This document shows, piece after piece, positions 40,728 to 53,382 of a DNA stretch of 64,000 nt. Below the pieces are notes generated by a model. The model saw only the letters and a program-made list of their open reading frames with translations. It was not told the origin of the DNA and did no database searches. Source of the DNA: Taeniopygia guttata (lineage: Eukaryota; Chordata; Aves; Passeriformes; Estrildidae). The position numbers were made by a program, and so were the translations under genes. The stretch covers positions 818,501 through 882,500 of the forward strand of contig NC_133050.1 in the NCBI RefSeq assembly GCF_048771995.1, given 5' to 3'. Every line of letters starts with the position of its first letter. Position 1 is the stretch's first letter.

Positions 40728-42050
40728 CCAGGGAAGGAGAAGGAGTCCTTGGAGAAGCTGTACCAGGTGGGGCTGCTGCTGCTGCTGGAGACAGCGACGA
40801 CAACATCAAGGATGACACCTCTTCCTCAACCTGGCCACTGGCAGCTGAAGATGATGGACTTCTGGCACCGTCTTCAAAGCCAGGCTCCACAGCGAATTCG
40901 CAGATGAGTCCACAGCCGGGGAAATGCTCCCAGATTTGGGCATTGCTCAGACTGGCTGGGAACAAAAGTTTCTCCCTTTGCTGGGGCAGATGCAACTTCA
41001 GTCGGCTGCCCAGCTGCTTTTTGGCAGGGCTGGGGGCATGGGCTGGGGTGGATACAAGATGGGAGTTGGCTCCTGGCCCTGCCAACAGCCCCCAGCACCC
41101 AGCATGGCCTGGGCTGAGGCTGGGGCTGGGGCTGGGGCAGCCAGCCCGGCACAGAGAAACCCCCATGGCAGGAGCAGAGGTGGGACTGCAGAACCTGTGC
41201 AGGGCTGCTTTGCTTTGCGGGCAGGGAAGGGCTTGGGCTGCTCCACTGCCCTTGTTTGCTTTGGGATCACCGTTATTTTGGGGGGCAGTGCAGGAGGGAA
41301 GAGAGAAAGTGTGGCCTTCTCTCCCCCATGGGTGGGATTTTCCCTAGCATGTAGGGGTTGGGCCTTCCTCAGACCTCTGACAGAGATAAGAGTTTTTTTC
41401 TTGTTTCCCCTTGTCTCTAATCTCTTTTCAACAGTTTGTTGTTTGTTTTTCTAGAGGAAGCGTTCTATGTAAGGTCCAGTCGGGATTGGGAAGTGCCTGG
41501 GAGCAGCTGCAGCGTGGATGGGCCGTGCCCTTGGAGAAGGCTGAGGACATCGTTTGGGACCAGCTTTTCTCCCAGCAGAGGATGGCGTGAGGTGAGTCCC
41601 CGTCTGCTTGGCATGGTGGGATCAGAGCTTTTGGGAGACGGCAACAAGCACAAGGAGGCTCCTGCTCTGGGCAGCTGCTGAGGGGCTGGATGTGCCGTGG
41701 CTGGCTGCAGGCTGGGAATGTCCTGCCCTCCTGCTCTGCTCCCAAAGGCAGCAGTGATGGGCAGCTCTGGGCACAGCTCTGGGCACAGCCAGCATGGCCT
41801 GGGCTCTGTGGGCAGCTGGGACAAGGGGACAGCAGCCTTCAGCTGACGGGCGCTTTCTGGTTTCTCTCCTTGCAGCCGGGCTCTGCGGGTGCTGAGGCTG
41901 CTCTGGGCTCTGCCAGGGCTCTGCTGGGCTCTGCCCCGGGCACAGCTGGGCTGGCTGTGCCCTCACATTGCTCTGACAGCTTTGCATCAGACGAGCCCGT
42001 TGGAGCACAGTGCCTGAGCTTTCTGCTTTGGCAGGTGAGTGAGACTCCCC
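40728..42050 (+). pseudogene. Degraded second PIM-like kinase unit, copy B
   Basis: Same relic as 25775-27100: acceptor and KEKESLEKLYQVG at about 40735, catalytic-loop remnant near 40800, exon-4 remnant EDIVWDQLFSQQRMA near 41548-41590. It has extra small changes relative to A (for example one base fewer in the catalytic-loop part), as expected for unconstrained sequence. Confidence 0.75.
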
Positions 42051-42754
42051 TGCAGGCCAGGAGATTGCAGCTGGGGACACACATCCAATTGGCAAGGACC
42101 CAAACTCTCCATAGTCCCAGCTGAACCCCTGGATCTCCGCAGGAACGCCTGGATCTCCACTATTCATTCTTCATTTCTTTTTGGCTGGAATTGTGCAGTT
42201 GCATCTTTTTCCTCCTCTAGAAGTGCCACGAGTGGGCCAAAGCTGGCAAGTGAGCCGTGTTCCTGAGGCAGTGCAGTCTGGAGCTGATGGATGGGGAATT
42301 GCCCTTCCCACTTCCAAACCAGAGCAAAGAGCCGTAAGTGGGATTTTTCATCCGTAAGAAACCCCTGACAATTTCAGAGGGAATGTGCAGCTCATTCCCA
42401 GAGTGAGAAGGAAGGTAATCTTCTAAAGGATTTGGGGTTTGACAGAGTTGAGATTCCCAGTCCTGCCTGGAGCTGGAAGGGCCCCAATCAATTTCCTATT
42501 GCTTCGACCACAATTTAAAAAAAAGAATGTTGGAAACAAACCCCAAAAACTGTAAAAAAGGCTGTTGAGGTCAGTAAGATGGATCCATCAGCACATTTAC
42601 AATGTAAATAAGTGAGTTCTCTTTTTAAAAAGATCATTTACCTCCTAATGCAAAGTTACAGAAGTTGTTTCACTAACACTTGGATTTTATTTGTATCTTT
42701 TACAATTCATCTAATTGTATTTTTTTTCTTTTTCCTTTTTTTTTCTTTAAGCAG

Positions 42755-43947
42755 AGGTCCTGGCCCTCTTCCAGCCAAAAGGGAAAGGGCCCCACCAAGC
42801 CTTGTTACCCACAGACAACATGGTAAAGCTGAACACTAAAGGACCTTGGGGGCATTATTCTGGAATTAAAAAGTTGCCAGCTCCATGGACAACAGAATTA
42901 TTGTTCCTAACCTGAATGACATTGAGCAAAAAGAATGAAGAACGGTGTCACTAAAGTACTACTGACGTTTGCCAAAACACCTCCAGAGTTTCACCAAGAG
43001 ATCAGTCATCAAAATGTTTTGGAAATTTAAAGACCAAGGTAGCCAAAGCACTCAGTGTCACTAATTGCTGGGTATGTTCTCAGCTGAAGTTGGGAGGAAT
43101 GGGGTTCTCTTGGAGGGCCCACCCTGTGGGGTGGCCAGAACTCTGTCAATGGGCTCTGCCTCGTAACGGAGTCAATGAAGGGACAGTTACAGAAACCTGT
43201 GCTGTGGGACACGGGAATACAACGATCAGTGTGACAGGATTCACTCAGATTTCCCCTCAGGAGAAACCAAACCCTGTTACAGTTATAGAGGCTACAGTGT
43301 CAGAAGATTTCTGTGCTTTACCATCACTCCCAATGTCAGTAGAACTTGGGGTGCTGCAGCTGGTCAGTGTCAGTGTCACACCGCTCCCAGCTGCAGGGCC
43401 CCCATTTAGGGTCCTTCAGCAACGACCACACGGAAGACTTAGGGCCCAGAGAACATTTTCCACCCAAAGAGTGCCTTGGGTTTCCGAAAGCAAAGGATTC
43501 TGGTTCACCCTGTGCCCCATGTGCGCTGCCCCATCCCGTGGAGTTGACATGAATGAGCTGAATGGATTATTAGAAGAGGTAGTAAATGATACTGTTAAAA
43601 TGTCCATTAGCACATCCTATGAGCTCCAACAAACACAAATGGGGACTCCAGAGAACCGCATGGCCTTGGATTATCTGCTTGCTGGCCAAGGAGGAACCTG
43701 GGCTATCAGGGGACGGGGATGTTGCCCTGCTAGCAGTGATGGGTTTGAAGGCCAACAGTCAGGAATCACCTTGACAGAAGGAGCAGTAGAAGAGTGGCAG
43801 AAAGAAGAAAATTCTTCTTGGTGGGATTGGCTTCGTGGCTGCCAAATTAGAGGCTGCTGTGAAATGCATTCGTGGCAGGGCCTGTCATCATTGCAGTGTG
43901 TGCACTTGGTGAGTTGCTGTGACACTTTGTGCTGGGAAGTGGAGTAA
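42755..43947 (+). mobile_element. ERV env fossil spanning the right edge of duplicate B
   Basis: Plus-strand envelope region. The last third has the hallmark of a retroviral transmembrane subunit: NRMALDYLLAGQGGTWAI followed by a paired-cysteine motif, and a WWDWLRG element ahead of the membrane region. This pattern is of the gammaretrovirus/alpharetrovirus type. The element is broken, with several interruptions. It crosses the duplicate boundary at 43106, and only its start is present in copy A. Confidence 0.75.
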
Positions 43948-44890
43948 TGGGACCTTTCTTAAAAGAGACAGTCTCAAGAAAAGAGAGGCATTTGATAAAT
44001 AACAGAGAATAGCAACTATTTAGGCATGTTTTAAAAGGAACGTGAATAGCTCTGAGTAATGAAGTTAAACTGCACTTAATTGTAGAACAAGAGGAGATGC
44101 CTTTATGCCTAATACCTAAATCTAAGCTGTGTTACTGAAAGAATTGTTACAAAGGTTGTAGTTGATTGTAGGTCTCAGGACCGATCAAAGTACCAAGGCC
44201 TGAACAGGTTGTGATCAAGGCCTGAACAGGCCCTGAGGCAAAGCTCACCTCTAGATGAATCTTCCAAGCAAATGTTGTATTTGTATCCACTCATTAAGGA
44301 AGCATGATTAACAACACGATCAATGCATGTGTTCCTTGCTAAAACACGGATTTATCTTTTTGTATTTAGAAACAGACAAGGCCCCATCTGGCCTTGTTTG
44401 GGGGTGAAGGATCAAAGTCAACTCCCTTGGTTCCTCCTTCAGCCCTGGCCAGGCTTTGGGAGAAAGCAGTCAGGAGAATGAAAGCAGATGTTCTCGCAGT
44501 GGCAGTGATGCCAGCTTGTTTGTTTAACAGTGTAAAAGCTGGGTCCTCTCACAGCTTTGGGGTTGGAACATCATTGCTTGCAGAGGTGGAGGCACCTGCA
44601 GGAATTCCCAGTGTCTGGGAGTGGCTCTCCAGTCCTTGGCTTCCCCCAGCTGATGTGTGGCTGTGGATGATGGTAAAGCCTGAGGCTAACTGGTGATGGA
44701 TCTTTCCTTAATCACTCCAGGCAATCTCTGGTAGCAATGACTGGATGCATTGCTGAGCTTCTTTTGTAATGCTTTGCTAATGATGATGTGCTTTGCTGAG
44801 CTTATACTTTTGCAATTCTTTGCAGCTGTGCATGATACAAATGACACAATTCCTTCAGTTGGTGTCTGTGTCTGTGGTGCTGACCCTGCC
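43948..44890 (+). mobile_element. Probable 3' end and LTR of the env-bearing fossil
   Basis: The position right after env and the AT-rich, gene-free composition suggest the 3' untranslated part and LTR. I could not fix a polypurine tract, TG/CA ends or a target duplication, so the call rests mainly on context. Confidence 0.35.
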
Positions 44891-44894
44891 CACT

Positions 44895-45240
44895 GGTGAA
44901 ACAGGGCCCCCTCCAGCCTAGAGTGTTACCTGGAAAGACAAAACCCATCACTCCAAATGTCCCCCCTTCCTCCTTGTTCCCCCCACTTTATACCCTGAGC
45001 GTGATGCCTGCCCTATGGTCTGGGGTATCCCCGGGGTCAGTGGGGGTCACCTGTCCTGGCTGTGTCCCCTCCCAAGCTCCCCCGCAGCCCCAGCCCCTCT
45101 CCAGCGTGGCCAGAGGAGGGGCAGGCCAGGCTTTGGCTCAGTGGGAGCTCAGCAAGAACAAAAGCATCTCTGTGTGCCCAGCCCTGTGCTCAGCACCCGG
45201 CCCAGCAGCGTCTCAGTGCCAGGGTCTGTGCCATCAGTCC
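44895..45240. mobile_element. Dispersed avian ERV-derived non-coding segment
   Basis: The stretch with ggaaagacaaaacccatcac, ccctgagcgtgatgcctgcc and tcacctgtcctggctgtgtc resembles a segment that recurs across bird genomes in ERV context (from memory). It has no coding. Confidence 0.45.
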
Positions 45241-45504
45241 CTGCCAGGGGTTTCCATGGCACCTGCCAGGCCAGGTGACCCAGGTGTGGTGTCCCAGTGA
45301 GGGCTGCCATGCAAACAGTGCCCAGCACTGCCCCTTTCTGTCTGCCTGACCTGGCCTTGGCCCTGGCCCTGCTGTTTGCTGCAGGTTCCGCGGCGCCTGA
45401 CCGGCCCGCGCGGCACAGGGCAGGCGGCCACGGCACAGACCCACAGCAAGGGCTCCCCTCTGGCTCTGGGCAGTGACACCAGCCCTGAGCAATGGGCTGG
45501 CGCG

Positions 45505-47110
45505 CTGGGGTCAGTGCGGTGTCCATGGCAGCAGTCCCTTGCAATGCCCAGTGCAGGTTGGGATGATGATCCACCCTCACAGCCGGCCCAGGGCAGGTGT
45601 GCGGTGCCCTTCCCCACAGCCTGTCTGCACAGAAGCACTTCCAGGGCTCTCTGCATTTCCCTTCCTTCACTCTTGAGTCACTCACACACCTCTCAGTGGC
45701 CCACTGGGAGCTTTGAGCTGCAAGGAGTGCAAAGCTGGTCTGTCCTTCAGGAGTGGCTCATTCTGCCCTGAGCCAACTCTGGATTTGTGTTCATTGCAGA
45801 ACTTCCTGTGTGTCTACATCATTCCTTGCAGGGATCTGCCTTGGGGAAGGGGAACCTTCTTGGAGGTACCTAGGGCTTGGCACACACTTGAGGAGTGTGT
45901 CTGTTTTAAATGGGGAAGCTTAGGAGTTTTAGATTGCTTCAAAAAATAAAAGAAGAAAACCCCTCTTTGCATGAGCGCAGCCAGTTCTCCAAGCACAGCA
46001 GGTCCCAGGTGACTGAGCAGAGACAGGACGGGCTTGGGCTATGTGGGGCAAGGTTGTCCACACTGCCTCAGACCTCCAGGCACAGCTTCTCTGACTAGGC
46101 CAGACATCCTCAGGAGAGTCCCTGGGCCAATATCAGTCGCTGAATGCTGCAGTCACCTCTGCTATAAATAAAACAGTCATAAAATATACTCTTCAAAGGG
46201 GAACGTGGATTTATTGGAAGCTCTTGCAAATAGTTTTCCATCAGTATTGTAGGAAACCTCCTGACAAAGAATCTCCAGGGATTAATTACAGCAGATAATT
46301 GCAGGCCATGGTTGCACAAACCTCTCAGGGACTCCAAGGCAAAAGCCCAAGTCCTTTGAAGAACCTGCCGTCCCTGGGAGCATGAAGGAGGGCCCAGGGC
46401 CATTCCTGACCAAGGCTCCGCAGGGCCTCTTCCCAGCAGCTCCCTGAGGCCAGGAGTGCAGGGAGGCAGAGGCTCTGTGTAGGCAGCTCAGCTGCTGAGC
46501 AGAGCCTGGGCTGGCTGGAGGCAGCAGAAAGGCCAAGGCCTGAGCCCCAGCCCCAGGGAAGGCAGATCCTGTCCCTCCCCGCCTGCTCAGGGCTCTGCCG
46601 GGAGCACTGGCATAGGGAGGGATGCTGAGGGCAGGACAAGGGATGGCAGTGCCCAGCCTGGCTGGGGCTGTGCCAGGAGGCCCCAGGGCCTCAGGACAAG
46701 GTGTCTCCTCCTCACAGCCCTTGGTGGCAAGACGCTGCTGTGCCCCAGGGCACCAAGGCCTGGCTTCTCCTGGGCACTGCCAGCCTTGCCAGGGCCCTTG
46801 GCCATGTCCAGCACAGCTTGTCCTGCACTGTCCCACAGCTGCTGCTGTGTCCCTGCAGGCTGCACACTCCCATCTTGCTGCCCCCCAGGCCCTGCCCTGC
46901 CATTGCCAGCCCTGCCCTGCCCCTGCCATGCCCAGGGCATGTCTGCAATTCCCCCAGGCAATGGGTGGGGGTGGGCAAGTGTTCCTGAGGGCACAGGGAG
47001 GGGACAGCTGGGCTGGACTGACCCAAGGGATCTCCCATTCCATGCAATGTCATGGTCAGCAATAAACTGAGGGAAAGGAAGGGCATAGGGCTGGCAGGGA
47101 GGGCTGTGGA
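45505..47110. repeat. Low-copy repeat, member 2 of 3
   Basis: Similar in order and content to 62350-63560: gtccatggcagcagtccctt, gaggagtgtgtctgtttt, gttttagattgcttcaaa and aaaacccctctt, then a GC-rich block. The 46.2-47.1 kb part also matches 9370-9950 in inverted or scattered words. No protein is supported. Confidence 0.6.
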
Positions 47111-49240
47111 GATTTTTTACCAAGACATTTCTCATACAAAACACAAAGTACATGTTCTTGATCCGTTCCTACCAGAGGTGGCTGGACTGATTGTCTGCTG
47201 ATGAGAATCAGCAGTAGAGGATTGATCTCATTTGTTGTTTCTTTGCTTCTACCTGTGGCCTTTGCCTTTTGAGGCCCTTGCTGAGGAGGGTGTAGAAGCC
47301 CGGAAGATCAGGACCTGGTCTGCATGTCCCAAACATCAAAAACTGGATGGCCGTGGGACCAACCAAGGATTGGTGAGAACAACCAAGACTTCTTGGCAAT
47401 AGCACACTGTGAGGAAGAACAGACTGTGTCTGCAGAAGGGGTCATGCAGATAAAGGCAGAACTTTGCCAGGACAAACATCCTTGCTCTGGCTCCTGGGCA
47501 TAAGCACGACATGGCCCAAGTGCAGGAATGAGAAGTGGGCATAGACTGTGGGGGGATCAACACCACCAAAGACCCCCAAAGCCTCCGAGCCATTTCCAGA
47601 AAGGTGTAGCAGAACTAACTGCACGTGATAAGTCATTTGCACAGAAAGTGAGACACTTATCACCAGGGCAGGAAAAAGTGATCGGTGAAGAGGTCCTCCC
47701 ACCAAGGCCAGGCACATTTGTGCCCCAGCACCCTGGACATCCCATTGGCTGGATCAATGCTGGAACCAGGACTGGGGATCTCTTCTCTCTCTCTCATTTT
47801 CTTTCTCTCTGCCCTTCTGATTCACGTGTGTGTCTCTGTCTCTCCTGTCTCTGCCTCTCTTCCCTTTCACCTTTCCTCTTGTGCCTTTATACAAAACCTA
47901 CTGACATGCCCTTTTATAGCTCAGGGACTGACATCCCAATTTCTATGCCAAATGCATAATGAGTTAAGAAGACTTTATAGGCCTTTGTGGACTCTCTGAG
48001 CTTTTTAATTTCTTTCAGCCATGAGCATCTACAAAACCTGAGTGTCTCCTTTGCCTTAAGTTTGGGAGATCACAGAGAGTGAGGGAGAAAGAGGCTTGCT
48101 GGCCCCTGATGGCCGCACACATTTAACCCGCCAGTGTTGTTTTGCTCAGCTTTTCTCTAGCAGGCAGCATTAACCAGATGCAGCTGCGCAAGGGTTTCCA
48201 GCAATTTGGCATCATCCACAAAGGACTTGGAAGTGCATTTGTCCCATGGCACAGGGAATATATGAATATTCCATTGTAGTCAAGGGCTGGTCACTGCGGG
48301 ATGTCACCAGGGCGTGGCTGCCAAGAGGACTCTGTTCCATGAATGACATTTGACCCTCATTGTTCAGCCAAATTCCCACTCACCCCATGTTCCATTCCTT
48401 CAGCCCATGTCTCTCCCATCTGGCTCTGAGGAGAGCCAGCAGACCACGTCACAGACCCTGCTAAGGTCTGGGCAAACAACATCCCCTTCTTTTCCCTGCC
48501 ACGTGTGTTCTGCAGTCCCTGCCTTGTGCTGCCAGTGCCTGCAATGGCTGCAGGAGGATTTGCCACATCCCCTTCCCTGCTGAGCCTGACCAGTCTGTGA
48601 CTGTCCCCATCCCCTCCCTGCCCTGTTTGCAGACTGGTTCTATGTGTGCTCTTCCCAAGTGCCCGGGACCCTCTGGGATGGCTCTGGCCTTTCCAGGGGC
48701 TTTGAGAGAGGTGCCACAGTGACGCTGCCCAGCCTTCTCAACATCCCTGACAGCAAAGGCCTCTGCCACATCCCTCAGTTCCAGGTCAGTGCCCAGGGCA
48801 CAGCACGGCCCTGTCCAGGTCCTCAGGGTGCTTCAGAAGGGAGGCAGCTGTGACTTCTCCCTGCACACCCACCACTCTCATGTCCCTCTGTGCAGTCTGT
48901 GGCTGTCCTGAGCATTTCCCCTGGAGCCTCCCTGCCCTGGATGTTTCTCTCCATGAGCTCATCTATAAATTGGCTGCTCCGCTTTTTGTACCCCTGGGGA
49001 TTGCCTCAGGCAACCCTGGCCCCTGCCAAGGTCTGTCAGTCGACTCTTCTTTGCCTTTCATCCCTGGAGGTTTCTTTCTTGCCACTTGAGGTGTTGTCAT
49101 GCTGCACTTCCTAGCAACAAGCTCGCCCGTTTCTCAAATGTTTTATGCAAAGGCACAGGTACACACACACCCTCCTTCCACATGCCTGGACTACTAAGGC
49201 CCTCTCTTGGCAACTATACAGAGTGGGGAAGATGGACTAT
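47111..49240. other. Non-coding, unassigned
   Basis: No gene, LTR pair or LINE recognised. A CT-rich run lies at 47783-47880. Open frames are short and without domains. Confidence 0.4.
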
Positions 49241-49429
49241 GGGGTGAACAGAGGACATCTAAACAACAAATCACAATTACATAACTATAAGTCAATAAAC
49301 TTTCCTTAACATACATATAATATTAATCTCTTAATTGTGAGAGCCAGCTGTTGCATTAGCCATTTATAACAGAGTGAAGTGGCTTCAAGGCACTGTTTGT
49401 GCCACTCGAATTGTGCCACGCCCAAGTGC

Positions 49430-49931
49430 TGATGATGGTTGTGATAGTAAAAGGGTTTTAAAACCATGGGGATTTAGGGTTAAAAGGAAAATTAAGTTTA
49501 GTAGGCCCTGAAAAAAAAAAATACCCTAGGTACATGTAGGCCTTCTACCTTGCTAGAACTGCACCTGTGTAGCTAGTACATGATAAATGATATAACTGTT
49601 AGATATGATGATTGTGTAGTAATTAAATGGAATTACTGTTTAATCATAAAATAATCATGAGAAACTGTGGTCGGGGCCTCAGAAAGATCACGAGAAACTC
49701 ATGCTTGAATAAAGTCAATGTATACAATAGAACAATATAAGTTTAATAATTAATATGTAAGTTATATAACGATAGAATAGAAAATACGTTCAGCTCAAAA
49801 GCCATGTCAGAGTCAGATTTGGGTCTGTACCCCTGATTCCCAGAGCTCTCAGTAAAAGCACCTGCATATAATCATATCCCATGATTATGTGTGTTCCTGA
49901 ATGCTAACACTCTGTTCTATGGTCCTTATCA
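49430..49931 (-). mobile_element. Probable 3' LTR of a minus-strand ERV
   Basis: On the minus strand a polypurine tract, AGAAAAGGGGGGACT (plus 49933-49947), is followed by TGATAAGGACC, the expected start of a 3' LTR. The body is AT-rich. The far end is uncertain. It does not resemble the LTR at 50865-51205, so the two are probably different elements. Confidence 0.45.
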
Positions 49932-50310
49932 AGTCCCCCCTTTTCTTGAGACACAGTTCCGTATGGGAACTAGTTTCTGAATACCTATATTTCATTTTAC
50001 AGCATAAGAAAACTTTGTTTTCTAATATGTTTTCTAATATGTCTTTTTCTGCAGTCTCGTTGGCTAAATGTTTCCCCAATTCCAGTTTGGTCTAAACCAC
50101 TTGGTGTGCTCTGCAATGCCTGATGGCAACTTCCTCTGGTTTCTGGATACTTTCAAGTAAACCTAAGATTTGTTCTCCGTTTTTGATCGGAGCTTTGATA
50201 TGTCAAAAGGTCTCTTTCTTTCCAGAAGTCCCATGTGCATGTACCACTCCAAAGGCATATTCTGAATAAGTTCAAATGTAAACTCATTTTCCTCTACTCA
50301 ATTCCAAAGC

Positions 50311-51205
50311 TCAGGTGACTGAAATTAGTTCTACTTTCTGGGCTGAAACATCACAGGGGAGTGGCCCCAATTCGATTACATCGGCTTGTGGAGTCACTGC
50401 GTATCCAGATATTTGGACAGGAAGGTTAGGGGCTTGGTGCTCTGACAGACCAGCTGCTCCTGCTGCCTGCTCTGCCTTTGGCATCTGCTCTGCTGAGGAT
50501 ATGGCAGCTGCAGCAGGATTTCCTGTGGGAAGAGGTGCCACTGCTGACATAGCCCTCGGACTCCAGGGGCCCGTGGCTGTGCCCTCCAGCACAGGGGTGT
50601 CACCCACAGCGGGGCACGAGGGGACGGTGAAGGACATTAGAAGGGAGAGAAACCAGCGTCTAGGGACTATGTGAGGGAAATGACAATTTATTTCCTTTTC
50701 CTTGAATAACAAATTGCAGGAGCCCTGTTAGAGCTGCTGGTGGATTGGCCTCTTGCTGAGGCCCCTCCACTTTTTGGGACACCATGTGCCCTCTGGGCAA
50801 GGGGCCACTGTTCCGGCCAGGAGCAGAGGTGCTGTGCAAAAGCCAGGGAATCTCAGAAAAACGGAAAGCTGGACAAGACAAACGCAGGTCTGAACCAATG
50901 TGGTTAATCAAGCGTTCTCCATTTATTCGAGATAAGATGGTAGTTTATATATGCTTCCACATAGTTTACAAAAACAAAGACACTCTGATTGGTAGGCTAA
51001 CATTGTTTACCTTTTCCTTAAAACGGCCTACACCTTACACTATAAAACCTATACTAATTCACACCCAGACAACCCAGTGGTCCCCATCACACCTTAAGAC
51101 TATTTCTATCTGCGCCACAAGCTCTGAATTTCTAACTGCGTCAGAGGCTTGAAGGCCTCACAAGGCTCAGATCTGAGGCCTAGACTGGAGTAGCTCAAAT
51201 CTCAT
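50311..51205 (-). mobile_element. Minus-strand ERV fossil: LTR (50865-51205) and gag start
   Basis: On the minus strand the LTR shows a TATA box (gcatatataaac), an AATAAA signal (cgaataaatgg; plus 50926-50936) and a U5 with gattaaccacattggttcag. Downstream on the same strand (50700 to 50311) is a gag-like low-complexity Ala/Pro frame. The element is incomplete and broken. Class not certain. Confidence 0.6.
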
Positions 51206-51957
51206 AACTCATGTCCTCTTTCTCTCAAAAATGCTGCAACACGGGGGTCCCACGTTCCGCAGCCCCGGCTCTCACGGGGATCCCCAAAACCAATGTCCCG
51301 CCCTGTCAGCACCGGGCCAGCCCCGCGTGGTGCCCCGGGACCCTCCGAGGGGCGATCACAGCTCCTCTCCCCCCGAGAAAGCTCCTCTTGGGGACCCGGA
51401 GGGATCCGGGGCTCGGCATCTGCCGGCTCCGAGCGCTCTCCAGAAAAATCCTCCCGGAGACCCCTCGATAGCGCCGGGGCGAGCTCGGCCTCCCCCTGCC
51501 CTGCGGCTCGGGGCTGGGGCGATGCTGGCGGGGCAGGGGGTGCTGCAGCCCCGGCGTGCGGGCGGTGCGAGCGGCGGGATTCTCCCGCTCCTGCTCCCGC
51601 CGCTCCTCCTGTCCCTCCTCCTCCTCCCGCAGCCCCTCCGCTGCAGCCCGGAGCTCCCTTTCCCAGCCTCTGCCCGCGGCCCCGCAGCCCCGGCTGTGGG
51701 TGGGGGACCCCCGGCCGGCCCCGGGGCGGGCAGGGGGCTCGGGGACCCCCCCGGGGCGGGTCCGTCCCCCCGGCCCGAGCCCCGAACTCCGCTCCGGGGC
51801 CGCGGGGCGCTGCGGGGCCGCCCGGCAACTGGTGACTCATCGGCGGGAAGAGCTCTGGTTGGCTGGAAATTGTTCAGCGCCTTCTCTGATTGGCTGGAAC
51901 TGTGAGCGGCGCTGCGCCCGGCGGGTGTCCCGGGGAGCTGCGGAGGCCGGGCCGGAG
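51206..51957. promoter_or_regulatory. CpG island with promoter-type sites
   Basis: Very GC- and CpG-rich, ending in an AP-1-type TGACTCA at 51833-51839, an inverted CCAAT-like gttggct at 51854 and an inverted CCAAT ctgattggct at 51886. On the plus strand a frame from Met at 51522 has a signal-peptide-like stretch (GILPLLLPPLLLSLLLLPQP), but the composition favours such runs and no second exon could be linked. The island is likely a promoter; the gene it serves is not visible. Confidence 0.5.
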
Positions 51958-52295
51958 CCTTCTCCTATTTCTTTCTGTCCCTCTGAGACCCTTTTCCGAT
52001 TTCTTTCTCTCTCTCTGAGATCCCTTTACTATTCCTTTCTGTCTCTCTGAGACCTTTTCCGATTTCTTTCTGTCTCTCTGAGACCCTTTTCCGATTTCTT
52101 TCTGTCTCTCTGAGACCCTTTTCCGATTTCTTTCTGTCCCTCTGAGACCTTTTCCGATTTCTTTCTCTCTCTCTGAGATCCCTTTACTATTCCTTTCTGT
52201 CTCTCTGAGACCTTTTCCCGATTTCTTTCTGTCTCTCTGAGACCCTTTTCCGATTTCTTTCTCTCTCTCTGAGATCCCTTTACTATTTCTTCTTC
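51958..52295. repeat. 31-32-bp tandem array with higher-order order
   Basis: About ten units around ctctgagacccttttccgat. Three unit types (ending ccttttccgatt, ctttactatt, and a one-base-shorter ccttttccgatt form) occur in a partly repeated order, so blocks of three to five units were copied together. It is open on the minus strand as a Lys/Glu/Arg repeat, a by-product of the unit. Confidence 0.9.
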
Positions 52296-53182
52296 TCCCT
52301 TTCTCCTTCCCATTTCTTGTTCAGTTCAATCCATGTTCAGTCAAATCCGCAGGTTGCGCTCCCAGGGTCTCATTTGCACCTTCGCTGGGGCTGAGGCGTC
52401 TCTCCCTCCCGGGATCGGAACCCGCGGGCAGGCTCCGTTCCCACCGCAATCGTTCCGGGATTCTGTCAGGGACTCGCTTCCCTTCCCTCCCTCCCTCTGC
52501 CTGCAGCCGGGAATGTGCTGGGAAATGCCCAGCAAAGCCACCTTTGCTGCGTGCTGCAGGAGCCCACGGAGCTGCTGCACCTTGTCCCCTGCCCTGCACA
52601 GCTCCTTGGGAGGCACGGCAGGAGCAGCACCCTGGGAGCCTCGGGAATGCCCCTCTGGGATCCACGGCACACACTGCCAGGGGCTGGAATTCCAGTTCCC
52701 AGCCAGGAAAAGATGTTCCTGCCCTTGAAGGCAAAGCTCTTAAGAAGGGGCCGAAAGCCAAGTGCAGCAAGATCTTACAGTGACATTTCACTGCCAGCCT
52801 TCATAACTTCACCCGTGGTTGTTGCAGCTCATGGATTGGGAAGTAAATCAGGGCAGGGCCTTTGGTGGGAGCTGCCCTGGGTCCAGAGAGACACTGAGAG
52901 AGAAACAGAACAGGCAAAGAGAGGCAGGAGAGAGAGGAGGACACAAACACAATCAGCTGAGAAGGTGGCACACTGAAAACAGAACTGCAATGGACTAAAA
53001 ATTAATGTGACAGAAAGAAATAATTTTGTAATTTCCTAGCAAAACACATTTTCCTCCCTTTCTCACCAACCTTGTCCTGGTGTCATTCAGCAGGGCTGTC
53101 AGAAAGTTCATCATTCTGAGTGGATGTTCCAGGCTGCAGCCACAAGGAAATAGGGAATGGGGCTTTTCCTGCTCCTGGGGAG
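52296..53182. other. Unassigned, GC-rich to mixed
   Basis: No gene recognised. The frames at 52333-52976 lack domains. It may be the continuation of whatever the CpG island serves, but no convincing splice pair was found. Confidence 0.35.
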
Positions 53183-53382
53183 TGAAACGCAGATGAAAAA
53201 TTAAACCCTACATTTGTAATAAAGATTTGTAGGGAATGGGTATGCTTATTTATAACGCTGTGGACGCATGTCCATTAAAGGGCAATAAGTCCTGACATAC
53301 GTCCACAGTGCTATAAATAAACATACCCATTCCCTACAAATCTTTATTAGAATTGTAGGGTTTGATTTTCATCCGCGTTTCA
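53183..53382. repeat. ~200-bp palindrome made of two head-to-head LTR ends
   Basis: Left arm 53183-53273 and right arm 53291-53382 are reverse complements with roughly ten mismatches in 91, around a ~17-bp centre. Both arms match the last ~90 bp of the LTR at 57622-58103. The right arm is in the orientation of the ERV that follows. Confidence 0.93.

Larger units (their letters stand above)
35383..43106 (+). repeat. Segmental duplicate B (~7.7 kb) carrying a PIM-like kinase
   Basis: Partner of 20533-28166 in the same orientation, with the same order of contents. It is longer mainly through one more minisatellite unit and a Pro/Arg codon expansion in the kinase. Unlike A, the env fossil at its right edge continues past the end of similarity. 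Confidence 0.93.

Noticed and set aside
49430-51205. Reading the two minus-strand LTR pieces as one provirus
   Set aside because: The two LTR sequences do not resemble each other, so they are treated as separate elements.
51852-51900. Y-box-like ctgattggct considered as an MHC class II promoter
   Set aside because: No S and X boxes at the right spacing and no MHC exon nearby. A single inverted CCAAT box is too common.
52029-52313. Lys/Glu/Arg repeat frame on the minus strand
   Set aside because: By-product of the 31-32-bp array; no start context or flanking exon.
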